Shown piece by piece: positions 35,474 to 44,165 of a DNA stretch of 64,000 nt. Under the pieces are notes generated by a model. It did no database searches, was not told the origin of the DNA, and saw only the letters and a list, made by a program, of their open reading frames with translations. The stretch is from UBA5109 sp038148755. GTDB taxonomy: Bacteria; Pseudomonadota; Gammaproteobacteria; Pseudomonadales; Pseudohongiellaceae. The position numbers and the translations under genes were made by a program. Positions within the stretch are counted from its first letter, which is position 1, and every line of letters starts with the position of its first letter. The stretch covers positions 62,001 to 126,000 of the forward strand of contig JAYQWA010000004.1 of assembly GCA_038148755.1 (NCBI GenBank). The letters run 5' to 3'.

Positions 35474-36008
35474 CTTCGTTATTCCTGGCAGTACTTTTAC
35501 CGCTACGTAAACCAGACATCCCAGATTGATTTTTAAAGATATCCAGTATCATCAGACACGCACCGATAAAAACTGACGAGTCGGCTATATTGAAGGTAGC
35601 AAATCGAAAACTCTGATAATACACGCTGATAAAATCAATTACATAACCATTCAACATCCTGTCATATAAATTTCCCACGGCTCCACCCAGTATCAGGCAA
35701 AGTGCGATCGCCGATAATTTTTCCTGCTTAGGCAAGCGAACAATCCAAAAAATTAACAAGACACTGATTGCTGAAGAAAATCCAGTTAACAGCCAGCGCT
35801 GCCAACCACCAGCGTCATCTAAAAAACTGAATGCAGCGCCAGAATTATAGGCAAGCAACAAATCAAAACCTGGAAATACCGTTAAGGGTTGACCATAGTC
35901 CAGATAGGCATTACAAAAATATTTAGTCAACTGATCCAGTATAAATATCAAAAATGATATTGATAATAGAACCGGCGTTCTGAATATTATTTTGGGTTCA
36001 GTTGACAT
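35466..36008 (-). CDS. lspA: Lipoprotein signal peptidase (SPase II)
   Basis: Inner-membrane aspartyl protease that removes signal peptides of lipoproteins; several predicted lipoproteins lie in this window. 180 aa, four membrane helices. The catalytic aspartates lie in GGAVGNLYDR and FNIADSSVFIG. It begins 3 bp after ribF on the same strand. The ileS gene that normally separates ribF and lspA is absent. Confidence 0.94.
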   Translation of the reverse strand: MSTEPKIIFRTPVLLSISFLIFILDQLTKYFCNAYLDYGQPLTVFPGFDLLLAYNSGAAFSFLDDAGGWQRWLLTGFSSAISVLLIFWIVRLPKQEKLSAIALCLILGGAVGNLYDRMLNGYVIDFISVYYQSFRFATFNIADSSVFIGACLMILDIFKNQSGMSGLRSGKSTARNNEDE

Positions 36009-36011
36009 AAC

Positions 36012-36989
36012 TTAGCCTAAGCCAGCCTCTAAAAAACCGTCTGTTTTTATTGACTCTTTTATTGAAAAAAATTGCCTGGCTTTTTTTACATCGTTTGCAA
36101 TATGCTGTTTTAATTCATTTATGTCTGAAAACTTTTCCTGTGCTCTGATTTTTTCGTAAAAATACACAACCAGTTTTTCGCCATAAATATCTTCATCAAA
36201 ATCCATTAGGAACACTTCTACTGCCAAATCATGTTTACCTTCAATAGTCGGCTTATTACCGATACTGGCAACTCCTTTAATAAAGCGCCCACCAAGTTCA
36301 GCAATAACCACAAAAACACCTTCTAGTGCTAATTTTTTAATGCCGGTTTCAATATTCGCTGTCGGATAACCTAATTTTCGACCCAGCTGCTGGCCCTTAA
36401 TGACTTCTCCACTCAGCTGATAAGGCCTGCCCATTAACTCGGAGGCACCTTTGCAGTCCCCGGCTTCCAGTCTTTGCCTGAGCAGAGTACTGCTTACCCG
36501 ATGACCATCAACCAAGAGCTCCTCAGCGGCCTCTACCTGAAAATCCAGAATTTCTCCTTGTTCCCTTAATAAAGAGAAATCACCTTTTCTGTCCTTACCA
36601 AAATGAAAGTCATCACCCACAATCAAGGCTTTGACACCTAAACCCCGATGTAGAATATTAACTATAAAGTTTTCTGCACTTAATTCACTCAGCTTCTGAT
36701 CAAAAGTCATTTTATAAACCAGATCTATGCCGATATTTTCTAGAAACTTTAATTTATCTGCAAAAGACAGCAGTCGGGCCGGTGCATTTTCACCTGAAAA
36801 AAACTCTTCCGGTTGTGGTTCACTCAGAATGACTAAAGAAGGGAGCTTTAATTCAGCAGCAACTGTTTTTAAACGCTGCAGAATTTTTTGATGCCCCAGA
36901 TGCATACCATCATACTTCCCAATGGTTAAAACGCAATGCGGATAAGCAGCATTTAAGGTAGATAAATTATCGAAAACTTGCATAGGCAT
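36012..36989 (-). CDS. ribF: Bifunctional riboflavin kinase / FAD synthetase
   Basis: Converts riboflavin to FMN and then FAD. Of its 325 residues, the N-terminal FMN-adenylyltransferase domain has LTIGKYDGMHLGHQKIL (nucleotidyl-transferase HxGH motif) and FHFGKDRKGD; the C-terminal flavokinase domain has GRKLGYPTANI and the IEGKHDLAVEVFLMDFD block. Immediately upstream of lspA. The conserved order ribF-ileS-lspA lacks ileS here. Confidence 0.95.
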   Translation of the reverse strand: MPMQVFDNLSTLNAAYPHCVLTIGKYDGMHLGHQKILQRLKTVAAELKLPSLVILSEPQPEEFFSGENAPARLLSFADKLKFLENIGIDLVYKMTFDQKLSELSAENFIVNILHRGLGVKALIVGDDFHFGKDRKGDFSLLREQGEILDFQVEAAEELLVDGHRVSSTLLRQRLEAGDCKGASELMGRPYQLSGEVIKGQQLGRKLGYPTANIETGIKKLALEGVFVVIAELGGRFIKGVASIGNKPTIEGKHDLAVEVFLMDFDEDIYGEKLVVYFYEKIRAQEKFSDINELKQHIANDVKKARQFFSIKESIKTDGFLEAGLG

Positions 36990-37078
36990 TAAAAAGTCAA
37001 AGGGTAATTATTATATAAAGAATCAGAGAGGCTGTCTTTAAAGCCTTATTGTAAGTAAATTGTAAAAAGTATGCTGAA

Positions 37079-38662
37079 TTAATGCCGGAAATCACGTGGT
37101 CGGATACCAACCAGCAACAAGCCTATGCCGTAACAAAGCACTCCACCAAAGCATAGAAAAGCGAGATAGCCGGACCTAGCCATCGTATTCCATGCCAGCC
37201 ATTGTTCACCAGCCTCATTAAAGCTCAGCAAAAATACCAACATCAATAAATTAGCTGCAAAGAGTTGTAATAGCAGCACATAGAGTTTTCGCTGAAAATG
37301 AAACAGCTTCAATTTTACCAAACCGAATAACAGCAGACCTGCATTGACCCAGGATGAAAAAGCAGTTGCTATGGCTAATCCAACATGTGCCAACGGTAAA
37401 ATTAAGATGAGGTTCATCACCATGTTGCTCACCATGGCAATGATTCCATAGCGTACAGGCGTTTTGGTGTCCTGACGTGAAAAATATGCACTGGATAGAA
37501 CCTTGATTGCCATAAAAGCAAGCAGGCCCAAAGCGTAAGCCTGTAATGCCCGGGCTGTCGGCAACACAGAATCTGCTCCAAATTCACCACGTTGATATAA
37601 AGTAATAACCATGGGCTCTGCCAGACTGATCAGGGCAATACTTGCTGGTAACGCTATTAATAAAATACAACGTAAGCCCCAATCCAAAGTTTCTTTGAAT
37701 TTATCAACCGATGCTTCAGCGTGTTTTCGCGACAGACTCGGCAGGATGACTGTCGCAATTGCAACAGCAAATACTCCCAGTGGCAGATACATAATACGGT
37801 CTGCATAATATAGCCAGCTGACGCTGCCATCCCCGTCAATCGATGTTGCCAGAACTGTATCCAACAAAAGATTTATTTGTCCCACTGAAACAGAGAACAT
37901 CACCGGCAACATCAATGTGATTACCCTGCTCACACCCTCATGTCTGGGCTTTAATCTGGGTCGCGGAATCAGGTGCAAATGCCCAAGAAAAGGCAACTGG
38001 AACATCAACTGGATAATGCCTGCTGCTATCACACCCCAGGCAATAGCAATGACAGGCTCTGCAAATAATGGGCTTAACCAAATTGCACAGCTGATTAACG
38101 AAATATTTAAAAATACCGGTGTAACGGCTGGAACAGCAAAGCGGTTATAACTGTTTAATACACCACCGGCAAAACCGGTTAATGAAATAAGCAGGATATA
38201 CGGAAAAGTAATACGCAGCATGTCCACCAGCAATGAAAATTTTTCAGCATCATCCAGGTAGCCCGGCGCAAAGAGTCCTGCCAGAACCGGCGTGGCTATG
38301 ACCCCCACAATACTGATAAGCAAAAGTATGGATGACAGCCTGCCTGCCACATGATCCACAAACGCTTTTACCTCAGCAAAAGAGCGTTTCTGCTTGTACT
38401 CGGATAAAACCGGTACAAAGGCCTGTGAAAAGGCGCCCTCTGCAAATAATCTGCGTAGAAAATTAGGAATACGAAAGGCTACAAAAAAAGCATCGGCCTG
38501 TGCACTGTCACCAAAAAAAGCAGCAAAGACAATCTCCCTGGCCAAACCAAGGATTCTGGAAAAAAAAGTCAAGGATGAAACTACTATGCTGGACCGAGCC
38601 AGACCATCATTACTTTTTTCTTCCTGCTGCCCATTGGTCTTTGCTGTGCTGTCTTCTTGCAT
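37079..38662 (-). CDS. murJ: Lipid II flippase MurJ
   Basis: MOP-superfamily transporter that flips lipid II to the periplasm for peptidoglycan synthesis. 527 aa with about 14 membrane helices. It has the family start SSIVVSSLTFFSRILGLARE, the DAFFVAFRIPNFLRRLFAEGAFSQAFVP block split over residues 60-90, and LVLILLPLAH-type later helices. An N-terminal ~25-residue polar tail (QEDSTAKTNGQQEEKSND) precedes the first helix. Divergent from rpsT, as in Pseudomonas. Confidence 0.95.
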   Translation of the reverse strand: MQEDSTAKTNGQQEEKSNDGLARSSIVVSSLTFFSRILGLAREIVFAAFFGDSAQADAFFVAFRIPNFLRRLFAEGAFSQAFVPVLSEYKQKRSFAEVKAFVDHVAGRLSSILLLISIVGVIATPVLAGLFAPGYLDDAEKFSLLVDMLRITFPYILLISLTGFAGGVLNSYNRFAVPAVTPVFLNISLISCAIWLSPLFAEPVIAIAWGVIAAGIIQLMFQLPFLGHLHLIPRPRLKPRHEGVSRVITLMLPVMFSVSVGQINLLLDTVLATSIDGDGSVSWLYYADRIMYLPLGVFAVAIATVILPSLSRKHAEASVDKFKETLDWGLRCILLIALPASIALISLAEPMVITLYQRGEFGADSVLPTARALQAYALGLLAFMAIKVLSSAYFSRQDTKTPVRYGIIAMVSNMVMNLILILPLAHVGLAIATAFSSWVNAGLLLFGLVKLKLFHFQRKLYVLLLQLFAANLLMLVFLLSFNEAGEQWLAWNTMARSGYLAFLCFGGVLCYGIGLLLVGIRPRDFRH

Positions 38663-38727
38663 AAGTGGCTTTACAGACTAAAAGCCCGCATCATAGCTAT
38701 TCAACCGCTATAAAACCAGCATCACTA

Positions 38728-38756
38728 TTGACAAATCAGCAGCAAAACTGCATAGT
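38728..38756 (+). promoter_or_regulatory. Sigma-70 promoter candidate for rpsT
   Basis: TTGACA (38728-38733) and CATAGT (38751-38756) are separated by 17 bp. The -35 is a perfect match and the -10 matches four of six. It is about 130 bp upstream of the rpsT start, leaving a long 5' leader, which in E. coli takes part in S20 autoregulation. Confidence 0.5.
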
Positions 38757-38884
38757 GCGCGTCTTTTTTCGGGAAGTGATGCTTTCCGAAACGACAAAAA
38801 AATAAGCAATCTTTCGGATCAATCTGAATCGGCAATTTGCTGAATTTATTGATATTTACAAGATAGTAATGAAAGGAGGCCACA

Positions 38885-39151
38885 TTGGCTAACTCTCCAC
38901 AGGCTCGTAAAAGAGCAAGACAGGCTGAAAACCGCAGAAGTCATAACGCCAGCTTCCGTTCCATGGTGCGTACCTATATCAAGAAAGTAGATGCAGCCCT
39001 TGAAAGCAAGGACTATGACGCAGCTACTACAGCCTATAATGCTGCTGTTCCTGTTATTGATCGTATGGCAGATAAAGGCATCATTCACAAGAACAAGGCT
39101 GCCCGACACAAAAGCAGACTTAATGCTGGCATTAAGGCATTAAAAGCCTAG
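38885..39151 (+). CDS. rpsT: 30S ribosomal protein S20
   Basis: Binds 16S rRNA early in 30S assembly. The 88-residue basic protein begins ANSPQARKRARQAENRR and ends HKNKAARHKSRLNAGIKALKA, typical S20. The start codon is TTG at 38885, 5 bp after AAAGGAGG. E. coli rpsT likewise starts with UUG, which is part of S20 translational self-control. Flanked by a good promoter and a terminator. Confidence 0.96.
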   Translation: MANSPQARKRARQAENRRSHNASFRSMVRTYIKKVDAALESKDYDAATTAYNAAVPVIDRMADKGIIHKNKAARHKSRLNAGIKALKA

Positions 39152-39193
39152 CATGACATAAGCTCGATAAATTCGAGAAATCAGTAATTTTAT

Positions 39194-39218
39194 AAAAACC
39201 GGCCTTAGCCGGTTTTTT
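39194..39218. terminator. Bidirectional rho-independent terminator between rpsT and proB
   Basis: Stem AAAAACCGGC / GCCGGTTTTT with CTTA loop, with T tracts on both sides. It lies 43 bp after rpsT and downstream of the convergent proB. Confidence 0.85.
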
Positions 39219-39297
39219 GTGTGTTGGAGTTTTACACTTTATTTACAGACTTGACTGACAGGCAGCTTGCAGATTTAAGTTTTAGGACGAAGCTTGA

Positions 39298-40419
39298 TCA
39301 AAGTAACACTAGGTTATCGCGGTGAATCATCTCGTGATCGCCATCGTAGCCCAGAATGGAAAGTATCTGATCACTGGATTTACTGATTATAAGCTGTGCT
39401 TCGCTGGCATCATAATTAACCAGTCCTCTGGCAATAACTTTCCCCTGAGCATCCAGACAGGCTACCATCTCGCCTCGCAAGAACTTGCCTTTTATCGACT
39501 TGATACCGACAGGCAGCAGGCTGCGCCCAGACTTTTTCAATACATCCACGGCTCCATCATCTAAAACAAGCTCGCCGCAAACCTTTAAATGGCTGGCCAG
39601 CCACTGCTTACGGGCTGCGATAGGTTGCGCATCAGGCAATAATAAACTGCCGATCTCATTACCCTCATATAAATCAAGTAATACATTGCCTTGATTACCA
39701 TTCACAATCGCTGTGACAGCCCCTGATCTTGCCGCAAGTCTGGCTGCTTTTAATTTCGTCAGCATGCCACCCTTGCCCAGAGCACCACTGCCCCCGGCAT
39801 GCTTTAACAGATTCTTGTCATTGCTCTTAGCTTCTCTGATAAGCTGGGCCTGTGCATTCGAACGCGGATCTGCATCATAAAAACCATCCTGATCAGTCAT
39901 GATGACCAAAGCCTGGGCATTGATAAGATTTGCTACCAGACCGCCCAAAGTATCATTGTCACCGAAACAGATTTCTTCGGTAACGACCGTATCATTTTCA
40001 TTAATAATTGGCGTAACACCCATCTTCAACAGGCTATTCAAGGTACTTCTGGCATTGAGGTAACGTGTACGGTTGGATAAATCATCATGTGTCAGCAAGA
40101 CCTGGGCAGTATGCTTATCAAATTCTCTGAAGCAACGCTCATAAGCTTCAATCAGGCCCATCTGCCCTACCGCAGCGGCAGCCTGCTGTTCATGAATAGC
40201 CGTAGGTCGCCCAGACAAGCCAAGTCTGGCAACACCTTCAGCCACTGCGCCAGAAGAAACCAGCACAATTGCAATGCCGCGTTTTTGCAGTTCTAAAATT
40301 TGCTCTACCCAGGCGGCAATAGCTTTCCGGTTCAGACCCTTGCCATTATCCGTAACCAAGGAACTGCCAATTTTGATTACCCAGGTTTTTGCTGTCTTCA
40401 GTAATTCGCGACTACTCAT
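39298..40419 (-). CDS. proB: Glutamate 5-kinase
   Basis: First enzyme of proline synthesis, phosphorylating glutamate. 373 aa: amino-acid kinase domain (WVIKIGSSLVTDNGKGLN, VSSGAVAEGVARLG, INENDTVVTEEICFGDNDTL split over 140-160, GKGGMLTKLKAARLA) and a C-terminal PUA domain (about 280-370, GIKSIKGKFLRGEMVACLD). Overlaps obgE by 8 bp, probably co-transcribed with it as in Pseudomonas. Confidence 0.95.
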   Translation of the reverse strand: MSSRELLKTAKTWVIKIGSSLVTDNGKGLNRKAIAAWVEQILELQKRGIAIVLVSSGAVAEGVARLGLSGRPTAIHEQQAAAAVGQMGLIEAYERCFREFDKHTAQVLLTHDDLSNRTRYLNARSTLNSLLKMGVTPIINENDTVVTEEICFGDNDTLGGLVANLINAQALVIMTDQDGFYDADPRSNAQAQLIREAKSNDKNLLKHAGGSGALGKGGMLTKLKAARLAARSGAVTAIVNGNQGNVLLDLYEGNEIGSLLLPDAQPIAARKQWLASHLKVCGELVLDDGAVDVLKKSGRSLLPVGIKSIKGKFLRGEMVACLDAQGKVIARGLVNYDASEAQLIISKSSDQILSILGYDGDHEMIHRDNLVLL

Positions 40420-41608
40420 TTACGTACTCAACTTCCACATCATAGTCATCTTCATCCCAGCCTTTCTGCCCTTTCTGTTCTTTACGTTTCTCACGCCATA
40501 AAGCCCTGCTGCATTCAATGCTGCGACGAATTTCATAATCCATTTGCTGCTGCTGTTCTTCCTCATGAAGACGAAAGCTCTCATCTTCAATAATTCTGCT
40601 ATTGCGTTCTTCAATTAAAGTCATGACTGCATCACACAGTTCTTTTGTGCCTGCTTTGTTCAAGGCCGAAATTTTAAATACCTTACTTTGCCATTTGAGC
40701 TTGCCAAGTAATTCATTACAAATCTTATCGACATCCTGCTGTGGCAGCATATCCACTTTATTAAGTACCAACCAGCGCTCTTTTTGAGCCAAAACAGCGC
40801 TAAATTTTTCCAGCTCTTCAATGATTGCATGTGCCGATTCGGCTGGGTCACTTCCATCGTATGGAGCAATATCCACCAGATGCAAAAGTACGCGACTACG
40901 ACTCAGATGTTTTAAAAACCTTATGCCCAACCCTGCCCCATCAGCCGCACCCGGAATTAAACCCGGGATATCTGCCATCACAAAACTACGTTCATTACTC
41001 AGTCTGACGACTCCTAAATTGGGCACTAAAGTCGTAAAAGGATAATCCGCAACTTTCGGTTTAGCTGATGATACCGCCCTGATCAATGTTGACTTACCAG
41101 CATTAGGCAAACCCAACAAGCCAACATCTGCCAGTACTTTTAACTGTAAAAACAGGCGCCTGCTCTCACCCGGTGTACCATTAGTTGTTTTACGCGGGGC
41201 ACGATTGATACTTGATTTGAAGCGGGTATTACCCAGTCCTCTCTTGCCACCCTGGGCTACCAGTAAACGCTGCCCTGGCCTTACCAGATCACCAATAAGT
41301 TCATCAGTATCAGCCACCAGAACACTGGTACCGACCGGGACTTTTACCTCTAAATCTTCACCACTAGCACCGGTGCGATTTCGTTTGCCTCCGGCCGAAC
41401 CTGCCTGGGCCTTATAGCGAGGCTGGTAACGGAAATCCACCAGAGTATTCAGTGCCGGGTCTGCCACCAGATAAAGAGAACCGCCATCCCCACCATCACC
41501 ACCGTCCGGACCGCCTTTCTCAATAAATTTTTCGCGCAGAAAACTCAGGCAGCCGTTACCCCCCTTACCGGCTTCTACGAATATTTCTGCTTCATCGACA
41601 AACTTCAT
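40412..41608 (-). CDS. obgE: Obg-family GTPase (CgtA/ObgE)
   Basis: Essential GTPase that binds the 50S subunit and links ribosome assembly to stress state. 398 aa: N-terminal glycine-rich Obg domain (FVEAGKGGNGCLSF, GGPDGGDGGDGGS), then the G domain with GLPNAGKSTLI (G1), DIPGLIPGAADGAGLG (G3) and LNKVDM (G4), and an acidic C-terminal tail (WDEDDYDVEVEYVNE). Downstream of rplU-rpmA but separated by a terminator. Confidence 0.96.
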   Translation of the reverse strand: MKFVDEAEIFVEAGKGGNGCLSFLREKFIEKGGPDGGDGGDGGSLYLVADPALNTLVDFRYQPRYKAQAGSAGGKRNRTGASGEDLEVKVPVGTSVLVADTDELIGDLVRPGQRLLVAQGGKRGLGNTRFKSSINRAPRKTTNGTPGESRRLFLQLKVLADVGLLGLPNAGKSTLIRAVSSAKPKVADYPFTTLVPNLGVVRLSNERSFVMADIPGLIPGAADGAGLGIRFLKHLSRSRVLLHLVDIAPYDGSDPAESAHAIIEELEKFSAVLAQKERWLVLNKVDMLPQQDVDKICNELLGKLKWQSKVFKISALNKAGTKELCDAVMTLIEERNSRIIEDESFRLHEEEQQQQMDYEIRRSIECSRALWREKRKEQKGQKGWDEDDYDVEVEYVNE

Positions 41609-41635
41609 AACCTTAAGTTTCCCTAAAATACCAAA

Positions 41636-41664
41636 AAAAAACCCTGCCAGAGACAGGGTTTTTT
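41636..41664 (-). terminator. Rho-independent terminator after rplU-rpmA
   Basis: Stem AAAAAACCCTG / CAGGGTTTTTT with loop CCAGAGA. On the minus strand it follows rpmA by about 30 bp and ends in a T run. Read-through into obgE would explain the conserved gene order. Confidence 0.85.
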
Positions 41665-41693
41665 AAAAATCGTTAGTGTTAACCTTTTACACC

Positions 41694-41957
41694 TTAAGCG
41701 CTTGCCGTCTCAACGCTGACGTAAGTTCGCATTTGCGGCCCTTTAGCCCGAAACTTAACTGTTCCTTCCGCTTTTGCGTAAAGTGTGTGATCTTTTCCGC
41801 AACCTACATTTTCTCCAGCATGAAACTTGGTACCACGCTGGCGCACAAGAATATTACCCGCAGCAACGCTCTCACCACTGAAATGTTTCACGCCAAGACG
41901 TTTGGAAATTGAATCCCTGCCGTTATTAGTACTACCACCTGCTTTCTTATGTGCCAT
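41694..41957 (-). CDS. rpmA: 50S ribosomal protein L27
   Basis: Large-subunit protein reaching the peptidyl-transferase centre. 87 aa, start MAHKKAGGSTNNGRDS and LGVKHFSGESVAAGNILVRQ, all typical. It follows rplU by 2 bp. The N-terminus has no cleavable extension of the Firmicutes type. Confidence 0.97.
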   Translation of the reverse strand: MAHKKAGGSTNNGRDSISKRLGVKHFSGESVAAGNILVRQRGTKFHAGENVGCGKDHTLYAKAEGTVKFRAKGPQMRTYVSVETASA

Positions 41958-41959
41958 GA

Positions 41960-42418
41960 CTAATCCTCTTGCTTCGTAGTGTCAGCTTTCTCTGCTGCTT
42001 TCTTCTTGGCTGGCGCTTTTTTTGCAGCGGTTTTCTTAGGAGCTGCTTTTTTTGCTGGCGCCTTCTCAGTTGCTTCACCTGATTCAGCTTTAGCCTTTGG
42101 TGCAGCCTTGCCTTCACTGATGTCAGTTATTTTAACTTCAGTAAACCACTGTCTGTGGCCCTGACGTTTCATGTGATGCTTGCGGCGACGAAACTTGACA
42201 ATGGAAACCTTGTCACCACGGCCATGGCTTAATACTTCTGCCGTCACATTGCCTTCAACATAAGGTTTACCTATCTTAACGCTGGCACCCTCACCAATCA
42301 TTAAAACCTTGTCAAAGTTAATACTGTCACCTGTGCTGGCATCCAATTTTTCCAGTTTCAGCACTTCGCCTTTCTCTACGCGATGCTGCTTGCCACCACT
42401 TTCTATAACCGCATACAT
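41960..42418 (-). CDS. rplU: 50S ribosomal protein L21 with Lys/Ala-rich C-terminal extension
   Basis: Residues 1-103 are ordinary L21 (MYAVIESGGKQHRVEKGE, VTAEVLSHGRGDKVSIVKF, then RRKHHMKRQGHRQWFTEVKI). After ITDIS come ~48 further residues rich in A, K, P and E with repeated APAKKAAPKK-type units ending in TTKQED. E. coli L21 has 103 residues. The start at 42418 is fixed by the L21 N-terminus and an upstream GGAGA; the frame open to 42598 adds unrelated residues. Forms an operon with rpmA, divergent from ispB. Confidence 0.94.
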   Translation of the reverse strand: MYAVIESGGKQHRVEKGEVLKLEKLDASTGDSINFDKVLMIGEGASVKIGKPYVEGNVTAEVLSHGRGDKVSIVKFRRRKHHMKRQGHRQWFTEVKITDISEGKAAPKAKAESGEATEKAPAKKAAPKKTAAKKAPAKKKAAEKADTTKQED

Positions 42419-42641
42419 TTGATCTTTCTCCGGATTCTTTACACTGACCACAGGGCCAGCTTTCACAGGGGCGGGAATTTTACGGGAAGAGCAGCACTTG
42501 CGCAAGACAGATTCATAGTTTTTCCTATCTTTTTCAGACTGTTGTAAGACTTGATCTAGGATAGCATTTAGTGCCGGATAACTTGACTTTCGCCCCACCC
42601 CTCCCTAGGCTCCTCAGTCTGAAATTTTCCGTTTTAAAGCT

Positions 42642-43607
42642 ATGGTCAACAGAATTCAGCAAATCGTCTCCGATGACTTTGTCACTCTTAATCAGAATGT
42701 CGTGAAACAGCTGCATTCCGAAGTGCCACTTATTGAAAATATTGGCCAATACCTGATTGATGCCGGCGGCAAGCGCATTCGCCCTTTATTGGCCTTGTTA
42801 TGTGCACGTGCTTTCGGCTATCAGGGCAATCAACACATCAATCTTGCAACTGTCATCGAATTTTTACATACAGCAACCCTGTTGCACGATGATGTTGTCG
42901 ACATGTCTGAAATGCGTCGAGGACAACCCACTGCAAACATGCAGTGGGGTAATCCGTCCAGTGTCCTGGTCGGCGATTTTATCTACTCACGTGCCTTTCA
43001 GCTGCTCGTGGACATAGCAGACATGCAGATCATGGAAGTCATGGCGACAACGACCAATAAAATTTCTGAAGGTGAAGTCCTGCAACTGGTTAACCAGCAT
43101 AATGTCGCTGCTACTGAGCTCGACTACATGAACGTCATACATAATAAAACGGCCATCCTGTTTGCAGCGGCATGCAGCTCTGCTGCGATTCTTGCCAAAA
43201 CTGATGAGGCAACCCAGGCAAAACTGCACAGCTTTGGTCTGGAGGTTGGTATGGCGTTTCAGCTAATTGACGATGTTCTGGACTATAACGGTGACAGTGA
43301 AGAACTGGGTAAAAATGTGGGAGACGACCTGGCAGAAGGCAAACCTACCTTGCCACTTATTTATGTCGTCCAAAACGGCAATCCGGATCAAAAACAACTC
43401 ATCACATCAGCGATTGAGCAGGGCGGCCTGGACCACCTGGATGAAATAATCACTGTTGTCAGGGATTCCGGTGCACTCGAATACACAAGAAAAAAGGCTG
43501 AAGAACGTATCGCTATTGCAATGGACTGCTTATCCATAGTGCCAGATTCAGCTTATAAAGAAGGTCTGGAACTCATAGCCCAGACGGCTATAGAGCGATC
43601 AAAATAG
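42642..43607 (+). CDS. ispB: Polyprenyl (octaprenyl) diphosphate synthase
   Basis: Makes the side chain of ubiquinone from FPP and IPP. 321 aa. First Asp-rich motif LLHDDVVDMSEMRRG (D83, D84, D87), second QLIDDVLDYNGD, with GGKRIRPLL substrate-binding segment. Divergent from rplU-rpmA, the arrangement usual in gammaproteobacteria. Overlaps the convergent MOSC gene by 9 bp. Confidence 0.95.
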   Translation: MVNRIQQIVSDDFVTLNQNVVKQLHSEVPLIENIGQYLIDAGGKRIRPLLALLCARAFGYQGNQHINLATVIEFLHTATLLHDDVVDMSEMRRGQPTANMQWGNPSSVLVGDFIYSRAFQLLVDIADMQIMEVMATTTNKISEGEVLQLVNQHNVAATELDYMNVIHNKTAILFAAACSSAAILAKTDEATQAKLHSFGLEVGMAFQLIDDVLDYNGDSEELGKNVGDDLAEGKPTLPLIYVVQNGNPDQKQLITSAIEQGGLDHLDEIITVVRDSGALEYTRKKAEERIAIAMDCLSIVPDSAYKEGLELIAQTAIERSK

Positions 43608-44051
43608 CTCTTTACCCAACTCAACATTGTCCCCTGTCGTGATGGTACCTGCCTGCAAAACCTTGCAGCATACTCCACCACGCCAACTCGGCATCAAGAC
43701 TTCTTTCAGCCCCTGATAGGCTTTATCCATTTTCCAGCAGGGATCTGTTTCACGGGTTATTTCCAGAATGACATCGCCGACCTGAATGGTTCTGCCGACA
43801 TCCGTCGGTAAAAACTCAAAACCTTTAATCAACAGATTAGCTCTTCTTGCAGTCCAGGGTAAATCTACACCGAGTTCATGGCAGGCTTTGAGCCATGACT
43901 CCTTGCTCAGGATGGTAATCTGTCGCGGACCGGGCTTGCCTTTGGAATCACCTTTTATGCCATCTTCCAGCGATACTTCAGCACTGAAAACCTCCTGCAT
44001 GGGAGAATTCGCATCAGACCTGCGGGCAATATTCATTAGTTTTATGACCAA
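43599..44051 (-). CDS. MOSC domain protein
   Basis: A 150-residue single MOSC domain (molybdenum cofactor sulfurase C-terminal), a fold that binds sulfur and/or Mo cofactor. It has GIKGDSKGKPGPRQITIL, RRANLLIKGFEF and the conserved cysteine in ITRETDPCWKMD, then LMPSWRGGVCCKVLQAG. The start is TTG at 44051: GGGAGG (44061-44066) is 9 bp upstream, whereas the ATG at 44036 would be 24 bp away. Its substrate is unknown; YiiM-like enzymes reduce N-hydroxylated compounds. Convergent with ispB (9-bp overlap). Confidence 0.85.
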   Translation of the reverse strand: MVIKLMNIARRSDANSPMQEVFSAEVSLEDGIKGDSKGKPGPRQITILSKESWLKACHELGVDLPWTARRANLLIKGFEFLPTDVGRTIQVGDVILEITRETDPCWKMDKAYQGLKEVLMPSWRGGVCCKVLQAGTITTGDNVELGKELF

Positions 44052-44165
44052 AAGTAAATGCCTCCCGTATATAAATTCACCGCCATCCTGCAGGCTTGCA
44101 TTATAAGCCTAAACACGCCATTCTGCGCATTTAGTCAGCCCGTAACCCTAGCTTGGAGCAAATTA

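Noticed and set aside
42419..42598. 60-residue N-terminal extension of L21
   Set aside because: L21 begins MYAVIESGGKQ at 42418 with a ribosome site; the extension has no family match.
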